A stretch of DNA of 19,461 bases from Christensenella sp. UBA4247. Its GTDB lineage: Bacteria; Bacillota; Clostridia; Christensenellales; CAG-1252. Under the pieces are notes generated by a model that made no database searches, had not been told where the DNA came from, and saw only the letters and a list, made by a program, of their open reading frames with translations. Shown here one piece after another: positions 6,580-13,473 of the stretch. Both the position numbers and the translations under genes were made by a program. Numbering within the stretch: position 1 is the first letter of the stretch; the number at the start of each line of letters is the position of its first letter. Location: assembly GCA_002395405.1 (NCBI GenBank), contig DGWX01000023.1, positions 1 through 19,461 of the forward strand, given 5' to 3'.

Positions 6580-7793
6580 GCGGTTGCCGCAGAAGCACCC
6601 GCCAAATATCCCGTTGAAAAAGCGATTTGAAGATTGAAGCCGCCTGTTAAAGCGTCCACGTCTAAAAGTTCGCCAGCAAAATAAAGCCCCGAAACGAGTT
6701 TGCTTTGCATATCTTTCGGGTTGATCTCCGACGTTTTAACGCCGCCCGAAGTAACGATCGCTCCGTTAAAGTCCTCAAATCCCAAAAGCGCGATCGGAAG
6801 TTTTTTCAAAACGGAAGCAAACGCCGACCTTTGCTCTCTCGTAACGGAATGACATGGCGCTTCCAAGGAAATATTCGCTTTGGACAAAACGAAAGAAACG
6901 AGCGATTTAGGCATCAAATTTGTCGAAACGTTTCGTACGGTTTTATTCGGCGCCGCGGAAAACTCCCGAATCAGTCGCGCGTTTACTTCGTCCAAGGAAA
7001 GCGCAGGCTTCAAATCGATACAAACGGAAATTGCGTTTATTTCTTTTTTATTTATATATCCAGAAAGGGATAAAACGAGCGGACCGGATACGCCGCTATG
7101 CGTAAAAAGCATTTCTCCGAATTCCGAAAATATAATCTTTTTCCCTTCCGAAGCCGTTAAAGTTACGTTTTTCAGAGAAAGCCCGGCAAGTTCGGTCGGA
7201 ACGTCCGCTTTCAGTCCTACGAGAGAGGGATACAAAGGCGTTACGGTATGACCGAAGCTTGATGCAAAAGAATATCCGTCTCCCGTGCTGCCCGTTGCTT
7301 GATAGGTAAATCCACCCGTACATACGATCACTTTATCAAAAGAATAGGTTTGTTTTTCGGTTTGGATCGAAAAGGATCCACGGGGTTTGACGATCGAGAG
7401 AACGCGCTCAGAGAGTCGGACCGAAACATTTTCTTCCGAGAGCATATTTTTAAAAGCGCGAATAACGTCGGACGATTTATCGGAAACCGGGAAAACGCGC
7501 GCACCGCGCTCGGTTTTAAGCGGCGTACCGGCGGAAATAACGAGTTTTTTCAGCGAATCGGGCGATAAGGCTTCATAAGCGGAATAAAGAAAACGAGGAT
7601 TGGTCAGAACGTTCGACATATGAACGTCCGAAGAAGAATCGTTCGTCAGGTTACAACGGCCTTTTCCCGAAATAAACAGTTTTTTACCGAGCTTTTCGTT
7701 TCGCTCGAAAAGAACGACTTCAGCGCCGTTTTTCGCAGCCGCATAAGCCGCCATCATTCCGGACGCACCGCCTCCGACGACCGCTATACGCAT
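6573..7793 (-). CDS. NAD(P)/FAD-dependent oxidoreductase, BaiN/HI0933 (YhiN/YtfP) family
   Basis: 406 aa, full length for the family. The N-terminal Rossmann motif is GGGASG at 7-12 with E30 at the end of the second strand to bind the FAD ribose; the family hallmark SGKGRCNLTN is at 42-51, and the C-terminal FAD segment reads LYFAGELLDVDALTGGFNLQIA. The family binds FAD; members have been described as flavoprotein reductases in bile acid metabolism (BaiN) and as amine oxidases, so the physiological substrate here cannot be assigned. The gene starts 10 nt inside the end of surE and has only a weak GGGTG ribosome site, which suggests coupled translation. Confidence 0.88.
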   Translation of the reverse strand: MRIAVVGGGASGMMAAYAAAKNGAEVVLFERNEKLGKKLFISGKGRCNLTNDSSSDVHMSNVLTNPRFLYSAYEALSPDSLKKLVISAGTPLKTERGARVFPVSDKSSDVIRAFKNMLSEENVSVRLSERVLSIVKPRGSFSIQTEKQTYSFDKVIVCTGGFTYQATGSTGDGYSFASSFGHTVTPLYPSLVGLKADVPTELAGLSLKNVTLTASEGKKIIFSEFGEMLFTHSGVSGPLVLSLSGYINKKEINAISVCIDLKPALSLDEVNARLIREFSAAPNKTVRNVSTNLMPKSLVSFVLSKANISLEAPCHSVTREQRSAFASVLKKLPIALLGFEDFNGAIVTSGGVKTSEINPKDMQSKLVSGLYFAGELLDVDALTGGFNLQIAFSTGYLAGASAATAC

Positions 7794-8542
7794 AGATCAC
7801 ACCCGTTTTGCGAGGAATAAAGCGCTAAGTCCGTATCTTGGATACGAACGGGCGTAACGGTGATATAGCCCTGCTGGATCAGCTCGACGTCCGAGTCCGG
7901 CGAATTGTCCAGCGGAATGGGTTCTCCGAGCAGAAGGTATCCGCTTCCGTCGGAATTTTCGCGAAGCTCGTAACGGTCGCTGAATTTTCTGAGGCCGAGC
8001 GTTGCGAAACGAACACCTTTTATATTTTCTTTTTTATTGGACGGAAAATTTAAACTATAACAAACGGTATCGGAGCGATCCAGTGCCATGAGCGCGTCCA
8101 AATTGTTTTTTATAAAAGTTGCGGGATAGGTAAAATCGTCCGCATTTTCCCTTCCGATCGAAACGGCAAAGGAAGGAAACCCGAGAAGCGCGCCTTCAAG
8201 AGCGGCGTTTACCGTTGCCGAGTAAACGACGTCCGTTCCGAGGTTATAATCGTCGTTAATGCCGCAAAGGATCAAATTCGGGAGGTCGTCTTTCATCAAA
8301 ACGTCGATCGCGAATTTAACGCAATCGCATGGGGTACCAGTTAAAGAATACGAACGGATCGGAAGGCCGAGATTATAGGGAGCATAAGAAATCGTTTTAT
8401 GAAACGAAAGAGAATGGCTGAATCCCGATTTTTGCGTGTGAGGCGCAACGACTGTTATTTCGTGTTCCGGAGAAAGAACCTCGGCGAGTTTATAAAGCCC
8501 CTCGCCCTGCACACCGTCATCGTTTACGATCAAAATTTTCAT
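7784..8542 (-). CDS. surE: 5'/3'-nucleotidase SurE
   Basis: 252 aa. The metal ligands of SurE are all present: D8 and D9 (VNDDG), S39 (QKSG) and N96 (CGIND), with the downstream NLGTDVVYSATVNAALEG signature. SurE removes phosphate from nucleoside monophosphates and short polyphosphate in the cytoplasm and is linked to stationary-phase survival. The start ATG at 8542 is forced by the conserved N-terminus (MKILIVNDDG), yet lies only 6 nt beyond a TATAAT box, so the predicted transcript starts at or next to the ATG and lacks a Shine-Dalgarno. It is followed by the BaiN-type gene with a 10-nt overlap. Confidence 0.95.
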   Translation of the reverse strand: MKILIVNDDGVQGEGLYKLAEVLSPEHEITVVAPHTQKSGFSHSLSFHKTISYAPYNLGLPIRSYSLTGTPCDCVKFAIDVLMKDDLPNLILCGINDDYNLGTDVVYSATVNAALEGALLGFPSFAVSIGRENADDFTYPATFIKNNLDALMALDRSDTVCYSLNFPSNKKENIKGVRFATLGLRKFSDRYELRENSDGSGYLLLGEPIPLDNSPDSDVELIQQGYITVTPVRIQDTDLALYSSQNGCDLCV

Positions 8543-8548
8543 ATTTTT

Positions 8549-8577
8549 ATTATATAAAAAACCTCTTTCTTTGGCAA
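8549..8577 (-). promoter_or_regulatory. surE promoter with leaderless geometry
   Basis: Minus strand: TTGCCA (8577-8572, 5 of 6), 17-bp spacer, TATAAT (8554-8549, perfect). Counting 7 nt past the -10 lands on base 8542, the A of the surE ATG. The nearest purine-rich site (AGAGG) is inside the spacer and would not be transcribed. Confidence 0.78.
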
Positions 8578-8606
8578 GGAAAAATAGGTAAAGGAAAAAC
8601 GAAATC

Positions 8607-9326
8607 TCAATCGCAAAAAGATTTCAGATAAGCGATCTCTTTATCGGTCAGATAGCGCGCCGTTCCGCGAGAAAGACCGCCGAGGGAAAGCTCTCCGATC
8701 TTCTTTCGGCAAAGGAAAACGACGTTTTTTTGAACCGCTTCGAAAATCTTTCTGACTTCGCGGTTTTTCCCTTCCGTAACGGTAATTTCGATCCTTGTAT
8801 AAGATTCTTTCGACTCTTTGATCGAAACTTTTGCGGGAGCATAACGCGTTCCGTCCAATCCTTTAACTCCATTGCGGATCTTTTTTACTTCCTCTTCCGA
8901 GATCGTGCCTTCGATTTTAACAAGATAGGTTTTCGGTACTTCATAGCTCGGATGCGTCAAAACCTGAGCGAGCGCGCCGTCGTTCGTTAAAAGGAGAAGC
9001 CCTTCGCTGTCATAATCCAAACGCCCGACGGGAAAAAGTCCGCGCCCCGAAAACTGTTCGAGATAATCGTAAACGGTTTTCCTTCCGAACTCGTCTTTGG
9101 AAGAGGTAATACAGCCTTTCGGCTTATTAAACATAATGTATGTATAACGTTTTACGGGTGTGATTTTACGGCCGTCCACGAAAACGGTATCGTTATCTTC
9201 GTTTACATCGAGACCGCATTCTTCCGTTTTCTTTCCGTTTACCGATACTCTGCCCGCCTTGATAAGCTCATCGGCGCCGCGCCTGGACGCAACGCCGCAT
9301 TCCGCAATATATTTATTGATTCTCAT
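8607..9326 (-). CDS. rluB: rRNA pseudouridine synthase, RsuA/RluB type
   Basis: 239 aa. An S4 RNA-binding domain occupies residues 2-48 (RINKYIAECGVASRRGADELI), followed by the RsuA/RluB catalytic domain with GRLDYDSEGLLLLTNDG; D104 is the catalytic aspartate. It converts a uridine in 23S rRNA (RluB) or 16S rRNA (RsuA) to pseudouridine; the scpB neighbourhood in Bacillota normally carries the RluB type. AGGAG at 9338-9334 is 7 nt from the ATG. It lies downstream of a sporulation-type dac gene but has its own housekeeping-like promoter, so it can be made in growing cells. Confidence 0.93.
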   Translation of the reverse strand: MRINKYIAECGVASRRGADELIKAGRVSVNGKKTEECGLDVNEDNDTVFVDGRKITPVKRYTYIMFNKPKGCITSSKDEFGRKTVYDYLEQFSGRGLFPVGRLDYDSEGLLLLTNDGALAQVLTHPSYEVPKTYLVKIEGTISEEEVKKIRNGVKGLDGTRYAPAKVSIKESKESYTRIEITVTEGKNREVRKIFEAVQKNVVFLCRKKIGELSLGGLSRGTARYLTDKEIAYLKSFCD

Positions 9327-9344
9327 AGCATTACTCCTATGAAA

Positions 9345-9373
9345 ATGATAAACGATTTACGCCGTTTTATCAA
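9345..9373 (-). promoter_or_regulatory. Promoter of rluB
   Basis: Minus strand: TTGATA (9373-9368, 5 of 6), 17-bp spacer, TATCAT (9350-9345, 5 of 6). The predicted start, about 9338, coincides with the first base of the AGGAG ribosome site. It would uncouple rluB from the sporulation genes upstream. Confidence 0.62.
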
Positions 9374-9378
9374 GCGAT

Positions 9379-10251
9379 TTACCGAATATCGGAGAGAGAG
9401 GTTTCTTCGGAAAAATATTTTTCGAAAAGAGATTTTGTTACACCATACGTGTCGTACACGTTTAAAACTACACAGATCAGTTTTTTTCCTTCTCTTTCTG
9501 CGGAAGAAACCAGACACCTTCCGGAGTGCTTCGTATAACCCGTTTTTACCCCTGTCGCGCCTTCGAAGGAATACAGCAATTTGTTTTTATTGTAAAACAC
9601 GCCTTTGATTCTCTCTCCCTCAGCGTTTTCATACGAATACGAATGCGTCTTCGTTTTGCAAATCGCCGCAAAGATCGGGCATTTCAGTGCATAAGAGGTA
9701 ATCAGAGCCATATCGCGGGCGGTCGAATAATGGGCGTCATCGTGGAGACCGTGCGGATTTACGAAATGACTGCTTAGAGCTCCTATTTTTCTTGCAGTCT
9801 CGTTCATAAGGTGCGCAAAAGAAGGGATCGAACCGGATGTTAAAACGGCTAGCGCCGCCGCCGCGTCGTTTCCGCTTCGGAGCATCAATCCGTATAGTAG
9901 ATCCAAAACGCGCCACCGATCTCCTTTTCTTAAATAAATCGAAGAACCTTCCACTCCGACCGCCGTTGCGGGGATCGAGCCGATCGCAAATACGTCGTAA
10001 TTTTCGATCACGCAGAGAGCGGTCAGTATTTTCGTTGTGGAGGCGATCTCCATTTTAACGTCCGCCCTCTCCTCGAACAAAATTTCTCCCGTCTCACCGT
10101 TCATCAAAACGATGGAAGAAGTTTTATTATAAGCGTTTGCCGAAATCGTAGAAAAAAAAGAAAAGGTTACGATCAAACAGCAGAATAAAACGATCAGGAA
10201 TCTTTTTTCTTTGAAAAAAGCTTTGCGACCGATTGAGCGACTCCGAGCCAT
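9379..10251 (-). CDS. Short D-alanyl-D-alanine carboxypeptidase (S11 family)
   Basis: 290 aa. Residues 18-40 are a signal peptide (FLIVLFCCLIVTFSFFSTIS, probable cleavage after ANA). The penicillin-binding triad is complete: S71-T-T-K74, S126-G-N128 and K236-T-G238. It trims the terminal D-Ala of peptidoglycan stem peptides outside the membrane. It stops soon after the catalytic domain, lacking the PBP5 C-terminal domain seen in the DacF-like protein at 13472-14620. The ATG lies 58 nt inside the end of ytfJ, and AGGAGG 8 nt upstream supports this start. Its place behind DUF2953 and ytfJ suggests a role in spore peptidoglycan, perhaps like DacB/DacF. Confidence 0.9.
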   Translation of the reverse strand: MARSRSIGRKAFFKEKRFLIVLFCCLIVTFSFFSTISANAYNKTSSIVLMNGETGEILFEERADVKMEIASTTKILTALCVIENYDVFAIGSIPATAVGVEGSSIYLRKGDRWRVLDLLYGLMLRSGNDAAAALAVLTSGSIPSFAHLMNETARKIGALSSHFVNPHGLHDDAHYSTARDMALITSYALKCPIFAAICKTKTHSYSYENAEGERIKGVFYNKNKLLYSFEGATGVKTGYTKHSGRCLVSSAEREGKKLICVVLNVYDTYGVTKSLFEKYFSEETSLSDIR

Positions 10252-10559
10252 TTATTCTCTCCCTCCTGTGATTCCACTTTTACAAAACTATGCGAATTTT
10301 TACCCAAAAGCAAAAACCCGAGAGGAGTTACGGAAACTCCGGCGCCGCCGGCGCCCGCCCCCGAAAAATCGCCGTTCACTTTCTGCATTCCGTACTCTCC
10401 GCCACCGGATACCATTCCGACCGTTACTTTCGATACGGGAAGAACCATCGTTCCGTCGGGAGCATAGATCGTTTTCCCGATCACGGTATCGCCGTCCACG
10501 AGGTTTCGGATATTATCCAGCGTTTTCTCCATAATCTTTCCTATTACGTCGTTTTGCAT
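10194..10559 (-). CDS. ytfJ: Sporulation protein YtfJ / GerW family
   Basis: 121 aa. The GerW/YtfJ pattern is clear: an N-terminal helix with PIxGxM-like spacing (DVIGKIMEKTLDNIRNLVDGDTVIGKTI), APDGTMVLPVSKVTVGMVSGGGEYG, a glycine/alanine-rich stretch at about 67-75 and VTPLGFLLL. In Bacillus, YtfJ is a forespore protein needed for normal germination with lysozyme resistance; its biochemistry is unknown. AGAGGT lies 5 nt before the ATG. It overlaps the upstream DUF2953 gene by 47 nt and the downstream dac gene by 58 nt. The neighbour pair DUF2953-ytfJ matches ytfI-ytfJ of B. subtilis. Confidence 0.9.
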   Translation of the reverse strand: MQNDVIGKIMEKTLDNIRNLVDGDTVIGKTIYAPDGTMVLPVSKVTVGMVSGGGEYGMQKVNGDFSGAGAGGAGVSVTPLGFLLLGKNSHSFVKVESQEGENKWLGVAQSVAKLFSKKKDS

Positions 10560-11079
10560 AATTTACCTCTTTTTCAGTATGCGTAAAAGAGGATAAAAAC
10601 CGAACGATCGAGGTATAAATTTTTATGGAAAAATGTACCATCGTTTGATCCGCCGTATAACACGGAAGTACCGTGATCGATCCGCGGTCCATGAGTTTTG
10701 CCTTTTCAAGATATTGAAAAGCCGAATCGAGAAGAGACAAGACAAAACCGCAAGCATAAGTGGATTCTTCCACACTACCGCTTGTATAAACTTTAACGTC
10801 AACGGTCAAAAAATGCAGCGCATAAAGCGAAAAAGGAACGGAAACGCTCTTTTTTTCGTCACTTTTCTTTCTCACGATCTTTTTTCCTTTCTTGCCGAAT
10901 ACGGAATAATATACCCCTTCTTTCGAAAAATACAGAATAAGGGAAAAAACTCGAATTCCGAAGAATTTTACAGCGAAAAAAAGCGTCTTTTTCGTAAGAC
11001 AAAAGTTCCCGTCCATTCGAAAAACGAAGGGAAAAAGGATCAAAAGGATCGATAGCACGATATAAAATAAAAAGCTCAC
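10513..11079 (-). CDS. DUF2953 (YtfI-like) sporulation-associated protein
   Basis: 188 aa, somewhat shorter than B. subtilis YtfI. An N-terminal membrane segment (about 2-21) is followed by a basic middle region (about 62-76, GKKGKKIVRKKSDEKK) and a mixed alpha/beta remainder with GSITVLPCYTAD. No catalytic motif is visible. Assignment to DUF2953 rests mainly on the membrane anchor, size and the position directly before ytfJ, as in Bacillus, with modest sequence similarity. The start is GTG; it lies 5 nt past a CATACTA box, with no Shine-Dalgarno. In-frame alternatives such as the GTG at codon 8 would cut the membrane helix. The gene follows the scpB terminator, so it begins a new transcript. 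Confidence 0.68.
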   Translation of the reverse strand: MSFLFYIVLSILLILFPFVFRMDGNFCLTKKTLFFAVKFFGIRVFSLILYFSKEGVYYSVFGKKGKKIVRKKSDEKKSVSVPFSLYALHFLTVDVKVYTSGSVEESTYACGFVLSLLDSAFQYLEKAKLMDRGSITVLPCYTADQTMVHFSIKIYTSIVRFLSSFTHTEKEVNYAKRRNRKDYGENAG

Positions 11080-11084
11080 GAAAA

Positions 11085-11091
11085 TAGTATG
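11085..11091 (-). promoter_or_regulatory. Candidate forespore (sigma-G type) -10 element for DUF2953-ytfJ-dac
   Basis: CATACTA on the minus strand (11091-11085) matches the CATnnTA -10 of Bacillus sigma-G promoters. The -35 is imperfect: TGATA at 11113-11109 with 17 bp spacing, or a full GHATR match (GAATG, 11116-11112) at 20 bp. The element abuts the T-tract of the scpB terminator, and its start point would fall on the GTG at 11079. Confidence 0.5.
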
Positions 11092-11131
11092 AAAAAAAAT
11101 TTCCGCACTATCATTCGATAAGCGGAAATTT
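11092..11131 (-). terminator. Intrinsic terminator of the S2P-scpA-scpB operon
   Basis: Minus strand: AAATTTCCGC (11131-11122) pairs with GCGGAAATTT (11106-11097), with an inner TATC/GATA extension and a GAAT loop, followed by a run of eight T (11099-11092). It sits 27 nt after the scpB stop and 12 nt before the DUF2953 start. Confidence 0.9.
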
Positions 11132-11157
11132 ACAATCGTTTTCGAGCTGAAAAGAAA

Positions 11158-11859
11158 CTATTCTTCCTCCGTATCGGCGGCAACTTCGAGCTCCACACCC
11201 GAAAGATCCACCTCGTAATCCTCCTCTTTCGGCTTTTCCACACGGATCTCTTCTCCGACGGCAAGAAGAGGCGCGTCCACTTCGTTTACTTCTTTCTCCG
11301 GGAAAAGCTCGAGCGATTTTTGCATTCCTTCGTCCAAAACTTTGATGCGCTCCTGAACTTCTTTAACGGAAGGCAATTCGGAAAGATCTTTCAATTGAAA
11401 CTTTACGAGAAAATCTTCGGTCGTACCGTACAAAAGCGGGCGTCCGATCGCGTCTTTCCTACCGACTACGGTGATCAAATTATTTTTCAGAAGCATCGAG
11501 ATCGCGTAATCGGAGGAAGCGGATCGAATATCGTCTATTTCAAGCCTTGTAACGGGCTGCTTATAAGCAACGATCGCCATTACTTCGAGCAAAGAGCGGC
11601 TAAGCTCGCGTTCTTTCAGCGGCTTTAAAACTTCGGCAACCGTTTCGCCAACGTCCGGCGCGGTTACGAAACGAAGCGTATCGTTCGTCTCCACGAAAAT
11701 AATACCGCCCTTTTCCGGCGCGTACTTCTCTTTAAGGTCTTCTACGATCGCGTCCAATCTCCTTTTCGTCATATCGAGTTTTTCCAAGATCTCCGCTCTC
11801 GTAATGCCTTTTCCGGAAGCAAATACGATCGCCTCAATTATACTCATCTGGTTGTTCAT
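11158..11859 (-). CDS. scpB: Segregation and condensation protein B
   Basis: 233 aa from the chosen start. Two winged-helix domains: the first in residues 5-75 (SIIEAIVFASGKGITRAEI), the second with the family signature IVAYKQPVTR (96-105) and GRKDAIGRPLLYGTT (133-147). An acidic tail follows (about 185-233). ScpB with ScpA and SMC forms the bacterial condensin that organises and segregates chromosomes. The open frame extends to 11922, but I place the start at 11859 because GAGGGGGT lies 6 nt upstream and ScpB homologues begin just before SIIEAI. With this start it overlaps scpA by 26 nt. A terminator follows at 11092-11131. Confidence 0.94.
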   Translation of the reverse strand: MNNQMSIIEAIVFASGKGITRAEILEKLDMTKRRLDAIVEDLKEKYAPEKGGIIFVETNDTLRFVTAPDVGETVAEVLKPLKERELSRSLLEVMAIVAYKQPVTRLEIDDIRSASSDYAISMLLKNNLITVVGRKDAIGRPLLYGTTEDFLVKFQLKDLSELPSVKEVQERIKVLDEGMQKSLELFPEKEVNEVDAPLLAVGEEIRVEKPKEEDYEVDLSGVELEVAADTEEE

Positions 11860-12625
11860 CGAATACCCCCTCGTAAGAAAGATTTTCCGCACCCGCTCGA
11901 ATCGTGATCCTAATATCTTCAAACGGTTTATCTTGCACCGCTTCCGCGAATTGCTTTTTCAAAAGTTCCAAAAGCGCGAGAAACGTGTTTATTTTTTCGC
12001 TGTCCGTATAATCGTCGTCAAACAAAGAGAAAAACGTAAGTTCTCTCTTTTCGATCAGCGCAGCCGCCAAAGATTTGGTTTTTTCTCCCACGGTAAAACG
12101 ATCGCGTTTGATCACCTTCGGTTGAACGGCAACCGACTTGGTTTCCGCTTTATACATGATCTTTGCGAATGCGTCCAATAAATTATCCAATTTGAAATTC
12201 GTTAAAAGGATACGGCAGTCTTTTTCGTCGAATTCCGGTTCTCGGAAAAAGCGGTTCGTCGTCTCCGAAATTTTTAATTTTCCCGCCGTTTCTTTGATGA
12301 GATCGTACTCTTCGAGCAAAAGTATAATGGAATTCTTGTCCTCTTCGAGAACCACGTCTTCCTCTTCCGTACGCGGAAGAACGCTGCGGAGTTTGATATC
12401 GAGAAGCGTAGCCGCCATTCCGGCAAAATTGCTTGCCTTTTCAAGGTCAAGTTCCTGCATTTGTTCAACGTATTTGAGATATTGACCCGTAATGTTTGAA
12501 ACGAAGATGTTTTTGATCTCGATCTTCGCTTCTTTCAGCATATGTAACAGTAAATCGAGAGGGCCTTCGAAATCGTCTAACTTAAAACTGAAAGTTTCTT
12601 TACTTTCGGCGAAAAAATCTTCCAT
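11834..12625 (-). CDS. scpA: Segregation and condensation protein A (kleisin)
   Basis: 263 aa. The N-terminal kleisin signature FEGPLDLLLHML (19-30) and the following IKNIFVSNITGQYLKYVEQM and AATLLDIKLRSVLPR segments are typical of ScpA; the C-terminal winged helix that binds the SMC head is in the last 70 residues. ScpA bridges the SMC ATPase heads in condensin. Its ATG shares one base with the stop codon of the protease gene upstream (TAATG), with GGAGGT 11 nt before it. The end overlaps scpB. Confidence 0.95.
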   Translation of the reverse strand: MEDFFAESKETFSFKLDDFEGPLDLLLHMLKEAKIEIKNIFVSNITGQYLKYVEQMQELDLEKASNFAGMAATLLDIKLRSVLPRTEEEDVVLEEDKNSIILLLEEYDLIKETAGKLKISETTNRFFREPEFDEKDCRILLTNFKLDNLLDAFAKIMYKAETKSVAVQPKVIKRDRFTVGEKTKSLAAALIEKRELTFFSLFDDDYTDSEKINTFLALLELLKKQFAEAVQDKPFEDIRITIRAGAENLSYEGVFDEQPDEYN

Positions 12626-13347
12626 TATACGATCAGACCTCCCATAATTTTATAAAACAAACGAATGATCCCGTTTTGGATCCAAGAAAGGTACGTTCCG
12701 AATAAGTCGCCTTGCGGAAGCCCGAGCCGATCGAATAAAAAACCGATCGCAACGATCGCGATCAAAATATATTGCCCGTAGCTACGCATAAAACGGACGT
12801 ATGCGTTATTATAGGGAGTCAAGGATTCCACGACCCTAAACCCGTCCAATGGATAGATCGGCAGCAAATTAAAAGCGATCAAAGCCACGTTGATCAAAGT
12901 TACATACAGCGCAAGATAAAAAAGGAAGAATAAAAGATAGGAAAGAGCTTTTCCGGTTTCCGCGGTGAAAAACAAATACCCGAAGCCGACAAGCATTCCG
13001 AAACCTACGAGCGCCTGCAACAAGTTTGAGAGAACGCCGGCAACGGAAACCCAAAACATTCCCTTTCTGAGATTTTTGAAATTATAAGGATTGACGGGGA
13101 CCGGACGAGCGAAACCGAAACCCACAAAAACGAACATCAAAAAACCGAAGAGATCGAAGTGACGAACGGGATTCAGAGTCAGCCTTCCCTGATATTTCGC
13201 CGTGTTATCTCCCATTTTATAAGCGGCAAAACCGTGCGAAAACTCGTGCAAAGAAATCGCGAAAAGCGCGCTGAAAGCGAATGCCGCAAGCAGAAGGATC
13301 TTTTGAACGGCGTCATAAACTTGGCTGAATAATATGCTATAAATCAT
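12625..13347 (-). CDS. Site-2 protease family (M50) membrane metalloprotease
   Basis: 240 aa with several membrane helices. Zinc-binding HEFSH is at 34-38 (HExxH with H34, E35 and H38) inside the first conserved helix; the third ligand region NLLPIYPLDG has D168. M50 proteases cut substrates inside the membrane. This short subtype without a PDZ domain commonly precedes scpA-scpB in Bacillota; its substrate is unknown. The open frame reaches 13398, but that ATG lies upstream of the -35 box, whereas the ATG at 13347 has AAAGGT 6 nt upstream and lies 18 nt past the -10, so 13347 is the start. The gene shares one base with scpA. Confidence 0.9.
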   Translation of the reverse strand: MIYSILFSQVYDAVQKILLLAAFAFSALFAISLHEFSHGFAAYKMGDNTAKYQGRLTLNPVRHFDLFGFLMFVFVGFGFARPVPVNPYNFKNLRKGMFWVSVAGVLSNLLQALVGFGMLVGFGYLFFTAETGKALSYLLFFLFYLALYVTLINVALIAFNLLPIYPLDGFRVVESLTPYNNAYVRFMRSYGQYILIAIVAIGFLFDRLGLPQGDLFGTYLSWIQNGIIRLFYKIMGGLIV

Positions 13348-13365
13348 TTTTCGACCTTTACTATA

Positions 13366-13395
13366 AGTATAATTAAAAATGAAAAATAAAGTCAA
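13366..13395 (-). promoter_or_regulatory. Promoter of the S2P-scpA-scpB operon
   Basis: Minus strand: TTGACT (13395-13390, 5 of 6), 18-bp AT-rich spacer, TATACT (13371-13366, 5 of 6). Predicted start is near 13359, the first base of the AAAGGT ribosome site, giving a leader of about 12 nt. It decides the protease start codon. Confidence 0.75.
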
Positions 13396-13434
13396 CAAAA
13401 AACGCTTTCACTTTTCGCGAGAGAAGTTGTATGT

Positions 13435-13473
13435 AAAGCGATCTCCCGCTAAAAAGAGAGAGATCGCGCTTTT
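13435..13473 (-). terminator. Possible weak terminator after dacF
   Basis: AAAGCGATCTC (13435-13445) pairs with GAGATCGCGCTTT (13460-13472) with a two-base bulge. It overlaps the dacF stop codon. On the minus strand only three T follow, so termination may be partial or factor-dependent. It is the only hairpin between dacF and the next promoter. Confidence 0.4.

Noticed and set aside
6914..6920. TGTCGAA, a second 0A-box match
   Set aside because: It is deep inside the BaiN-type flavoprotein coding sequence with no promoter nearby; probably chance.
11860..11922. 21-residue N-terminal extension of ScpB
   Set aside because: It lies within scpA, is unlike ScpB homologues, and GAGGGGGT supports the start at 11859.
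13348..13398. N-terminal extension of the site-2 protease to the ATG at 13398
   Set aside because: The -35 box of the promoter lies at 13395-13390, so this ATG would not be transcribed from it; the ATG at 13347 has a proper ribosome site.
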